Below are positions 31,289-37,526 of a DNA stretch of 37,526 bases, piece after piece. Each line of letters opens with the position of its first letter. The first letter of the stretch is position 1. The position numbers and the translations under genes are program-made. This DNA comes from Bacteroidales bacterium (GTDB taxonomy: Bacteria > Bacteroidota > Bacteroidia > Bacteroidales > UBA7960). The notes beneath the pieces were generated by a model. The model did not search any database and was not told the DNA's origin. It saw only the letters and a list, made by a program, of their open reading frames with translations. The stretch covers positions 1-37,526 of the forward strand of contig SKYG01000012.1 in the NCBI GenBank assembly GCA_007128045.1, given 5' to 3'.

Positions 31289-33826
31289 CTAATTAAAAAA
31301 AAGAATACCAAGTTGATACACAAAAAATGAAACCATCCAGGCAACGGCTGTGGTGTAAACCATTGTGAATAACCCCCACTTCCAGTGTCCTGACTCCCTG
31401 CTTATGGCGGCAATAACACCAACACATGGAAAATACAGCAACACGAACATCATGAATGACAGCGCCACCAATGGGGTAAAGACTGGTTGACCTTTTTTGG
31501 GGCCGGAAGGGTACGTTTGATTTTGTATCTTCTCTATCAATGAAGGGGTATGGGTCTGAACATTTTCATCAATATGATACAACACGCCAAGGGTACTTAC
31601 CACGATTTCTTTTGCGGCAACACCTGAAATGATGCTGATGGTCATTTTCCAGTCAAAGCCCAATGGTGCCATGAGTGGCTGAACGGCCTTCCCAATTTGT
31701 CCGATATAACTGCTTTGCTGACGCTCAACCATGGCAGAATACTCAACTTCATGGATTTCTCTTTCCTTTTGTTGCTTCAAAACCGTCAAAGCTGCTGAAT
31801 CAGAAGAATCTGTCATTAAAAGCTTTTCTGTGTAGGCTTGCTCGACAGAAAGTTTCTTAGTTTCCATCATAGCAGATGTTTTTCCTCCATGGGGGAAATA
31901 TCCCAATGCCCAGATAATTATGGAGGCTACCAATATGACGCCACTGATCTTTCTTAGGTACTGTACTGCTTTGCTCCACATGTGTATGGTTATCGATTTT
32001 GTCGTTGGTATTCTGTATGGAGGCAACTCCATTACGAATGGAACCTCTTCGGAACGAAACAGCGTGCGTTTGAACAATACGGCAATACCTATGGCAACTA
32101 CTACTCCGGTACCGTAAATGAGGAATAGCAATGTTCCCTGGTATTCAGAGAAGAATGCGCTGATAAATAAAACATATATAGGCAATCTGGCACTGCACGA
32201 CATAAATGGATTGATCAACATGGTGAGCATGCGGTCATTACGGTTTGCCAATGTACGTGTAGCCATTATTGCCGGTACATTGCACCCAAAACCCATTAAT
32301 AGTGGTATAAATGACTTGCCATGCAGACCGATTTTATGCATCAGCTTGTCCATGATAAAGACAGCCCTCGACATATATCCGGAATCCTCCATTAAACTGA
32401 TGAAGAAAAACAATAGCATAATGTTTGGCAAGAACACAATAACGCCCCCCACACCTCCAACAATACCGTTTATTGATAAGTCTTTTAACGGCCCGGGCCT
32501 GATGTTCTCTTCAAGGTATCCGGAAAAGGCCCCCATGCCTGCTTCTATCCACTCCATCGGATAATTCCCGAGCTTAAACGTAGCTGTAAACATCAACCAC
32601 ATAAAAAAGAGAAATATAGGAAATCCGAGCAATCGATGTGTTATCAGGCTATCAATGGTCTGGCTTTTCCTGATACGAGCAGAAGGGGCATGCTTGTATG
32701 TCTCTTTCAGTGCCCCGGCAATGAATCCGTACTTGAGATCGGTAGAGATAGTCTCAGGGGTTTCGTTAAATTCTTTCTCCAGCCTTTTGGCCTCCTGCCT
32801 GGCAACAAATACAATTTCTTCATGGTTATGACAATTTGTCATCACCTTTTTAATGGCCTCTTTGTCGTTTTCTAACAATCGAATAGCCAGAAACCTTGAT
32901 GATATCAGGTCGGTGAGGTGTTGATTGCCCTCCCGGTTAATCACATTCTGTATCTCGTGAATGGATTGCTCAACAAACGTTCCGTAATTGATATGAATAT
33001 GCCGTACCGTTTCATTGCGCCCCTCATATACCTCAATAACTTTAGTGAATGTTTCCCGGATACCAATACTTTTAGAACTAACTGCAGGAATAATAGGTAT
33101 CCCTAACATCTTTCCCAAAGTCTCGTAATCGAAAATATCTCCTTTTTTTTCCAGCTCATCGTACATGTTAAGCACCATAATAACCCTGATATCCATGTCG
33201 ATAAGTTGGGTGGTCAGGTAAAGATTACGCTCCAGGTTGGAGGCATCGACTACATTGATCACCACATCAGGTATTTTTTCTGATATATATTTTTGTACAA
33301 AGAGTTCTTCCGGAGTATATGCTGAAATAGAATAAGTGCCTGGCAGGTCAGTAATATTGATTTTATACCCTTCATGGAAGAACTTAGCCTCCTTGGCATC
33401 GACAGTTACACCACTATAATTTCCTACACGTTCCCTGGAGCCGCTTGCATGGTTGAAAAAAGTCGTCTTCCCACTATTGGGATTACCCACCAATGCTACA
33501 TTGATTACTTTTTCAGGGCGATGTAAACTATTTCCGGTTTTTTCGCTGAAAAATGTACCGTCAAAAGGAACGTCTGCGTACTTGTGCTGATCATCGACGG
33601 GTGTGACCTCGATAAGTTGCGCTTCACTGCTTCTCAGGGATACATTATACCCCATGATGCTATACTCTATAGGATCCTGAAGGGGGGCTTTCTTTATGAC
33701 CTCTACCGTCTTGCCGGTTACAAAACCCATCTCAATGATCCTTCTGCGAAAAGCTCCGCGGCCACGTACCTTTAAAATAATGCCTCTTTCGCTGTTTTGA
33801 AGGTCCAGCAGGGTCATAACTCGCAT
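31289..33826 (-). CDS. feoB: Ferrous iron transporter FeoB with fused N-terminal FeoA domain
   Basis: Inner-membrane Fe2+ importer of 845 residues. Residues 1-76 form a FeoA (SH3-like) domain (RGIILKVRGRGAFRRRIIEMGF), fused to the GTPase domain. The G1 motif GNPNSGKT is at 114-121, G3 DLPG at 160-163 and G4 NMYD at 220-223. A guanine-dissociation-inhibitor-like helical region follows, then the membrane domain with Gate motifs (SCSARLPIYV, CNVPAIMATR). The FeoA-FeoB fusion is common in Bacteroidota. The transmembrane helices are interrupted by a hydrophilic loop at about 660-715. A Cys-rich partner gene follows 7 bp downstream. Confidence 0.96.
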   Translation of the reverse strand: MRVMTLLDLQNSERGIILKVRGRGAFRRRIIEMGFVTGKTVEVIKKAPLQDPIEYSIMGYNVSLRSSEAQLIEVTPVDDQHKYADVPFDGTFFSEKTGNSLHRPEKVINVALVGNPNSGKTTFFNHASGSRERVGNYSGVTVDAKEAKFFHEGYKINITDLPGTYSISAYTPEELFVQKYISEKIPDVVINVVDASNLERNLYLTTQLIDMDIRVIMVLNMYDELEKKGDIFDYETLGKMLGIPIIPAVSSKSIGIRETFTKVIEVYEGRNETVRHIHINYGTFVEQSIHEIQNVINREGNQHLTDLISSRFLAIRLLENDKEAIKKVMTNCHNHEEIVFVARQEAKRLEKEFNETPETISTDLKYGFIAGALKETYKHAPSARIRKSQTIDSLITHRLLGFPIFLFFMWLMFTATFKLGNYPMEWIEAGMGAFSGYLEENIRPGPLKDLSINGIVGGVGGVIVFLPNIMLLFFFISLMEDSGYMSRAVFIMDKLMHKIGLHGKSFIPLLMGFGCNVPAIMATRTLANRNDRMLTMLINPFMSCSARLPIYVLFISAFFSEYQGTLLFLIYGTGVVVAIGIAVLFKRTLFRSEEVPFVMELPPYRIPTTKSITIHMWSKAVQYLRKISGVILVASIIIWALGYFPHGGKTSAMMETKKLSVEQAYTEKLLMTDSSDSAALTVLKQQKEREIHEVEYSAMVERQQSSYIGQIGKAVQPLMAPLGFDWKMTISIISGVAAKEIVVSTLGVLYHIDENVQTHTPSLIEKIQNQTYPSGPKKGQPVFTPLVALSFMMFVLLYFPCVGVIAAISRESGHWKWGLFTMVYTTAVAWMVSFFVYQLGILFFN

Positions 33827-33859
33827 TCCTGTGTTTATTAAGATTTATTATAAATACCG

Positions 33860-33867
33860 CAAAGGTA
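33860..33867 (-). promoter_or_regulatory. Candidate -7 element upstream of feoB
   Basis: On the minus strand TACCTTTG followed by C is a good -7 match, 33 bp before the feoB ATG. A TTTG occurs upstream, but with 12-nt rather than 19-21-nt spacing. No Fur-box palindrome is evident by eye. Confidence 0.4.
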
Positions 33868-33874
33868 AATTATT

Positions 33875-33905
33875 TTTGGCAAATGAAGGAATTGGGTTAA
33901 TTTTA
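33875..33905 (+). promoter_or_regulatory. Candidate glgB promoter, TTTG-N19-TAATTTTA
   Basis: TTTG (33875-33878) is followed by 19 nt and TAATTTTA (33898-33905), one base off the -7 consensus. The projected start is near 33912 and the ATG is at 33935. Confidence 0.5.
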
Positions 33906-33934
33906 CATACCATACACACAAAAATAAGATTACC

Positions 33935-35929
33935 ATGCTGACACCTGATTTTGTGCGCAAAGATGAGCATTTGCTACCCCATGCCGGGGCAATTACCGGA
34001 AGAATGCGAAAGGCGTTTAACAAAGAAAAAGAACTCACCGGAATTTCTGGATCTTTGTCTGACTTTGCCTTGGGATATATGTATTATGGACTGCATAATA
34101 AAGGGGATAGTTGGGTGTATCGGGATTGGGCACCCAATGCCCGTGAAATTTTTCTGGTCGGTGCATTTTCCGGATGGAAACCTGATGAGCGTTTTGCCGT
34201 GCATCCTCTTGAGAATGGGAACTGGGAACTCTCGATCCCACTCGAAACATTGCAACACGGCGATTTATATAAATTACATATGGTTTGGGATGGTGGGAGT
34301 GGGGATCGCATCCCGGCATGGGCAAATCGTGTGGTACAAGACCAAAATACGCTGGTGTTTAATGCCCAGGTCTGGAACCCGCCTTCTTCCTATAAATGGG
34401 AAAATGTAGCCCCTTCAAATAATGACTTTGTGCCTATAATTTATGAGGCACATGTTGGTATGGCCACTGAAAAATATGGTGTCGGAACCTGGGAGGAGTT
34501 TCGCACTCAAGTCTTGCCACATGTAGAAAAAGCCGGCTATAACACCATACAGATGATGGCCGTGCAAGAGCATCCCTTTTATGGGTCTTTTGGCTATCAC
34601 GTAAGTAACTTTTTTGCTCCTTCAAGCCGCTTTGGAACACCCGAGGAGCTTAAGGCACTTATAGATGATGCCCATGGCAGAGGCATACGCGTGATCATGG
34701 ATATTGTGCATTCACATGCAGTAAAAAATGAGGTGGAAGGAATCAGCAGGTACGATGGAACTTATTATCAGTTCTTTCATGATGGCCCCAGGGGAAATCA
34801 TATAGCCTGGGATAGCAGGTGTTTCGATTATGGCAAAAATGAGGTGCTCCATTTCCTGCTATCCAATTGTAAATACTGGCTTGATGAATTTCAGTTCGAT
34901 GGATTTCGTTTTGATGGGGTCACAAGCATGTTATACCTGGATCATGGATTGGGTTCCGTGTTCAGCAGCTATGACCAGTATTACAATCTTAATCAGGATG
35001 AAGATGCGATCGCATATCTTCATCTGGCCAATAAACTCATTCATCAGGTAAATCCAAACGCCATATCCATAGCTGAAGAGATGAGTGGAATGCCTGGCCT
35101 TGCCACACCACAGAGCCTGGGTGGCTATGGCTTCGACTATCGCCTGGCCATGGGTGTTCCTGACTTCTGGATTAAAACCATCAAAGAAAAGAAAGTGGAA
35201 CTCTGGAATGTAGGAGATATATTTTACAACCTCTCCAACAAACGTCTTGATGAAAAGACGATTCATTATGCTGAATCACACGATCAGGCCCTGGTAGGAG
35301 ATAAAACGATCATATTCTGGTTGATGGATAAGGATATGTATTTCGATATGCATGTCGATCGCCAAAATATCGTTATTGATAATGGGATGGCCCTGCATAA
35401 AATGATCCGACTTATTACCATCGCCACTGCCGGTAATGGTTACCTGAATTTCATGGGTAATGAGTTTGGACACCCTGAATGGATTGACTTCCCTGGTGCC
35501 CATAATAACTGGTCGTACCATTACGCAAGAAGGCAGTGGGGCCTGCGCGACAATCCAACACTCAAATTCAGGTTTCTGAATCAATTTGACAAGGCCATGA
35601 TCAACCTGGTAGATGATAGCAACATACTCCTGGAACCTTCCATTCCTGCTTATTTGCAACATACAGATGATCAGGTGCTTGTTTTTGGAAGGGGCAACTA
35701 TCTGTTTGTGTTTAACTTTAGCCCTTTTAAATCGTACACAGATTATTTAGTCCCTGTGCCCAAAGGTACGTACAAAATTGTTCTTGATAGTGATGACACA
35801 GTTTATGGTGGTTTTGGCAGGATAGATCACAGCTTTGATTATACAACCCATTATAATGAAAAAGAAAACAACAGCCTGAAACTGTACCTGCCCACACTTA
35901 CCGGGCTTGTTCTTAGAAGGAACAATTGA
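33935..35929 (+). CDS. glgB: 1,4-alpha-glucan branching enzyme, GH13 (GH13_8-like)
   Basis: Forms alpha-1,6 branches in glycogen. An N-terminal CBM48-type domain (about 45-145, with DWAPNAREIFLVGAFSGW) precedes the GH13 barrel. Conserved region I is DIVHSH (256-261), region II GFRFDGVTSM with nucleophile Asp327, region III IAEEMSGMPG with acid/base Glu381, and region IV YAESHDQ with Asp450. The C-terminal beta domain ends LPTLTGLVLRRN. The motif ISIAEEMSGMP and the 664-residue length point to the eukaryote-like branching-enzyme subfamily rather than the longer E. coli type. No other glycogen gene is adjacent. Confidence 0.94.
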   Translation: MLTPDFVRKDEHLLPHAGAITGRMRKAFNKEKELTGISGSLSDFALGYMYYGLHNKGDSWVYRDWAPNAREIFLVGAFSGWKPDERFAVHPLENGNWELSIPLETLQHGDLYKLHMVWDGGSGDRIPAWANRVVQDQNTLVFNAQVWNPPSSYKWENVAPSNNDFVPIIYEAHVGMATEKYGVGTWEEFRTQVLPHVEKAGYNTIQMMAVQEHPFYGSFGYHVSNFFAPSSRFGTPEELKALIDDAHGRGIRVIMDIVHSHAVKNEVEGISRYDGTYYQFFHDGPRGNHIAWDSRCFDYGKNEVLHFLLSNCKYWLDEFQFDGFRFDGVTSMLYLDHGLGSVFSSYDQYYNLNQDEDAIAYLHLANKLIHQVNPNAISIAEEMSGMPGLATPQSLGGYGFDYRLAMGVPDFWIKTIKEKKVELWNVGDIFYNLSNKRLDEKTIHYAESHDQALVGDKTIIFWLMDKDMYFDMHVDRQNIVIDNGMALHKMIRLITIATAGNGYLNFMGNEFGHPEWIDFPGAHNNWSYHYARRQWGLRDNPTLKFRFLNQFDKAMINLVDDSNILLEPSIPAYLQHTDDQVLVFGRGNYLFVFNFSPFKSYTDYLVPVPKGTYKIVLDSDDTVYGGFGRIDHSFDYTTHYNEKENNSLKLYLPTLTGLVLRRNN

Positions 35930-36066
35930 TAAATTATGAACCATCCAACATCACGAACGGGATCTCTCACTTCGTTACCCATGATAAGTCTCTTGTAAAG
36001 CACTGATATACAAACTAATCGTACTTTTGCATTATGGCCTTAATATGCTGATTTTACATTCGTTTT

Positions 36067-36115
36067 GTCATTACGCATTGTGGCCCGGGGCCCGGGCTTT
36101 CCATTCGAGATGACA
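36067..36115. repeat. GTCATTACG...GAGATGACA inverted-end element
   Basis: Starts with TGTCATTACG and ends with TTCGAGATGACA, so the outermost TGTCA and TGACA are complementary. A GC-rich core, GGCCCGGGGCCCGGGC, lies between. It resembles the element at 11445-11468 in its ends. Confidence 0.5.
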
Positions 36116-36149
36116 GGGTGCTATGCAACAGCTTCGGTAACCCGGCAAC

Positions 36150-36174
36150 GGGCGACCACAAGGGTCGCCCCTAC
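36150..36174 (+). repeat. Hairpin GGGCGACC/GGTCGCCC followed by CTAC
   Basis: An 8-bp perfect stem (36150-36157 and 36163-36170) encloses loop ACAAG and runs into CTAC. Read as codons in the +1 frame it gives GDHKGRPYR, which artificially extends the open frame of the next gene. Members with this stem are, from memory, very common in unrelated bacterial genomes. Confidence 0.8.
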
Positions 36175-36207
36175 AGAAAAACAAACAACCCCCAACTCAC
36201 AACCCCC

Positions 36208-36585
36208 ATGAAAACTCTAAAACTTACCCGCAAAATCCAGGCAACACCGCAAGAAGTGTATCGCGCGCTGACCAATCCATTTACCATTGAATTATGGACC
36301 GGTGATCCTGCCGTTATGAGCGAAGTGGCAGGGGAGGAGTTTAGCCTTCTTGACGGGAATATTACAGGCAGGAATGTTTCCTTTGTTCCCGATCAGGAAA
36401 TAAAACAGGTCTGGTATTTCGGTGAAGACACAGAATCGGATGTGATCATCAGGCTGTTCCCGGATAAATCCAATACACAAGTGTGGGTTGAACATAGCGG
36501 CATTCCCGATGATGCGTATGATAATATGCGCGAAGGCTGGAATGAAGCCTATCTGAATCCACTGAAGGACTTTTTTGAAATATAA
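36208..36585 (+). CDS. AHSA1-type SRPBCC domain protein
   Basis: A 125-residue START-like protein beginning MKTLKLTRKIQATPQEVYRALTNPFTIELWTG, the usual opening of AHSA1 (Hsp90 ATPase activator homologue-like) domains. The core continues with VSFVPDQEIKQVWYFGED and ends in a helix MREGWNEAYLNPLKDFFE. The biological role and any ligand are unknown. I start at 36208 because codons upstream in the frame (from 36118) translate intergenic repeat sequence. Confidence 0.88.
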   Translation: MKTLKLTRKIQATPQEVYRALTNPFTIELWTGDPAVMSEVAGEEFSLLDGNITGRNVSFVPDQEIKQVWYFGEDTESDVIIRLFPDKSNTQVWVEHSGIPDDAYDNMREGWNEAYLNPLKDFFEI

Positions 36586-36640
36586 GGTATTCTCAATATC
36601 TGTAATTTCAATATGTTGTTTCTTTAGGGCATATTCAATA

Positions 36641-36663
36641 GGGCGTATTCAATACGTCCCTAC
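36641..36663 (+). repeat. Hairpin GGGCGTATT/AATACGTCCC followed by CTAC
   Basis: GGGCGTATTC pairs with AATACGTCCC apart from one bulged base and, like the other hairpins in this island, continues into CTAC and then GACTGCA. The words GGGC-TATTCAATA occur twice in tandem just before it. Confidence 0.7.
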
Positions 36664-36687
36664 GACTGCAACATATTGTTGATTTGA

Positions 36688-36756
36688 GGACAGGTCAAGC
36701 CCTGTCCCTACGACTGCACACCACTCTGATTGAAGGCCGGTCAAGCCCAGCCTATA
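36688..36756 (+). repeat. 69-nt two-hairpin composite element, copy 2
   Basis: Module one (36688-36711) has stem GGACAGG/CCTGTCC and the CTAC tail. A 15-nt spacer (36712-36726) is followed by module two (36727-36756), TGATTGAAGGCCGG to GCCTATA. The modules match the inverted copy at 11560-11628 except for one base in module two (A for G). Confidence 0.8.
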
Positions 36757-36780
36757 CCAACCCGTAACCTCGTAACTTTT

Positions 36781-36840
36781 CAACACCTCAACACCTCAAC
36801 TCCTCAACACCTCAACTCCTCAACTCCTCAACTCCTCAAC
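36781..36840 (+). repeat. Octamer tandem repeat CAAC(AC/TC)CT, 7.5 copies
   Basis: Seven octamers read CAACACCT or CAACTCCT, with a half copy (CAAC) ending on the last base of the rtcB stop codon. Confidence 0.94.
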
Positions 36841-37526
36841 TATCCTTTAATAACTGCCAGCGGCTGAAGTTCTGTGAGCACCTCTACCAGGTCTTTTTGG
36901 TTGTTCATCACCTCGGAAATATCCTTGTATGCACTGGTGGCTTCTTCAAGGTCGCTTTGGTTTCTGATGGCATGAAGAACTCCTTTTTGGTCAAGCTTCC
37001 GGATCTCTTCTTTCAGGTTTAGCTTTCGGATTGCTTCTTTGCGGCCCATGATCCGGCCTGCTCCATGCGAACAGCTTTCAAAACTCTCTTTATTACCCTT
37101 CCCTTTAACGATATAACTATTGCTGCCCTGACTGCCAGGAATAATACCAATGGTCTCTTTGGATGCTTTTGTGGCCCCCTTCCTGTGAACCATGACCTCT
37201 AAACCAAAATGTTTTTCCGTGGTTGCGTAGTTGTGGGCTATATTGATCATCGGACCAGAACGAAAGCTTTTGCCGAAATGGTGTTCAAATACATTCAGTA
37301 TATTGGTCATCATCATTTTCCGGTTGGCATAGGCGAAGTCAATACAATAATTCATTTCTCTGATATACTGTTGGCCTTCATCGCTCGACAGATACAGATA
37401 CGCCAATTGAGCTGATTTTGGTACCTGACTTTTCCACTTAACGTTGAATTCTATTGCCAGGCGGTTGTAATGGTCCGCAACCTGTTTGCCGATATTTCTG
37501 CTTCCGGAGTGTACCATGATCCAGAT
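36840..37526 (-). CDS. rtcB: RtcB tRNA-splicing RNA ligase, C-terminal part
   Basis: GTP- and Mn2+-dependent ligase that joins 2',3'-cyclic phosphate and 5'-OH RNA ends. The gene runs off the right edge of the window: codons before the first visible ATG read IWI, continuing the frame. Visible motifs are MVHSGSRNIGK, HNYA, VHRKGATKA, GSQGSNSYIVKG and SCSHGAGRIMGRKEA, the last containing the guanylylated His. Bacterial RtcB mainly repairs damaged RNA, so its role here is probably RNA repair. No archease or RtcR-like regulator is in view. Confidence 0.93.
   Translation of the reverse strand: MWIMVHSGSRNIGKQVADHYNRLAIEFNVKWKSQVPKSAQLAYLYLSSDEGQQYIREMNYCIDFAYANRKMMMTNILNVFEHHFGKSFRSGPMINIAHNYATTEKHFGLEVMVHRKGATKASKETIGIIPGSQGSNSYIVKGKGNKESFESCSHGAGRIMGRKEAIRKLNLKEEIRKLDQKGVLHAIRNQSDLEEATSAYKDISEVMNNQKDLVEVLTELQPLAVIKG

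Noticed and set aside
31094-31330. 78-codon plus-strand frame opposite the Cys-rich gene
   Set aside because: The minus-strand frame has a family match (TM helix plus CxxCxxxCxxC) and operon position after feoB. The plus frame has neither.
33826-33935. Fur box between feoB and glgB
   Set aside because: The region is AT-rich, but I could not find a convincing 19-bp palindrome by eye.
36118-36207. Longer N-terminus for the AHSA1-type protein
   Set aside because: The added residues (GDHKGRPYR) are the translation of the GGGCGACC hairpin repeat. The family begins at the ATG at 36208.

Overview
The window is a chromosomal segment from a member of the Bacteroidota, probably Bacteroidales or a close relative. 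The evidence is the lineage-typical gene content: a BF3164-type propeller lipoprotein, the DUF3822-rsmD-coaD cluster, rsfS-ftsH-LUD-DUF2007-cdsA-psd, a FeoA-FeoB fusion with its small Cys-rich partner, a divergent LptD-like protein, and a BirA without a DNA-binding domain. Several upstream regions carry Bacteroidota-style TAnnTTTG -7 elements, and Shine-Dalgarno sequences are weak. I see no tRNA, rRNA, phage, insertion sequence or CRISPR array. Nearly all genes are housekeeping or envelope functions with recognisable families.

Layout. 1-1037: 3' part of a lipoprotein gene cut by the window edge. 1264-10337 (+): a four-gene tripartite efflux operon (TolC-like channel, lipoprotein adaptor, two different RND permeases). 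10321-15719 (-): ilvE, then, reading in transcription order from the right, amiC, mce (MlaD-like) and dacB (PBP4), an envelope and peptidoglycan block. 15818-18556 (+): LptD-like protein, divergent from amiC. 18799-21330 (+): a membrane-anchored protein of unknown function, DUF3822, rsmD, coaD. A NUDIX gene converges on coaD. 21992-23027 (+): pyrE and a START-like protein. birA (-) lies opposite. 23933-28894 (+): rsfS, ftsH, LUD protein, DUF2007, cdsA, psd, linking ribosome silencing, membrane proteolysis and phosphatidylethanolamine synthesis. 29085-30998 (+): RecQ. 31102-33826 (-): ferrous iron uptake (feoAB fusion and a Cys-rich partner). 33935-35929 (+): glycogen branching enzyme. 36208-36585 (+): small AHSA1-type protein. 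36840-37526 (-): C-terminal part of RtcB.

The least explained material is intergenic. Two repeat-rich islands (11445-11887 and about 36067-36840) share the same short modules, in the same order but inverted orientation. They include hairpins with different stems that all continue into CCCTAC, and a 69-nt composite with a fixed-length but unconserved 15-nt spacer. One island also carries a 49-bp tandem array. Short 7- or 8-nt degenerate tandem repeats sit just beyond the 3' ends of several genes, and a dispersed-repeat-like sequence supplies the stop codon of the first RND permease. Other points of note are repeated TTG starts (three or four, two clearly in TTGA stop/start overlaps), a strong amiC promoter placed inside the lptD leader, and the conserved unknown pair upstream of rsmD. 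I found no clear new multi-gene defence or biosynthetic system here.
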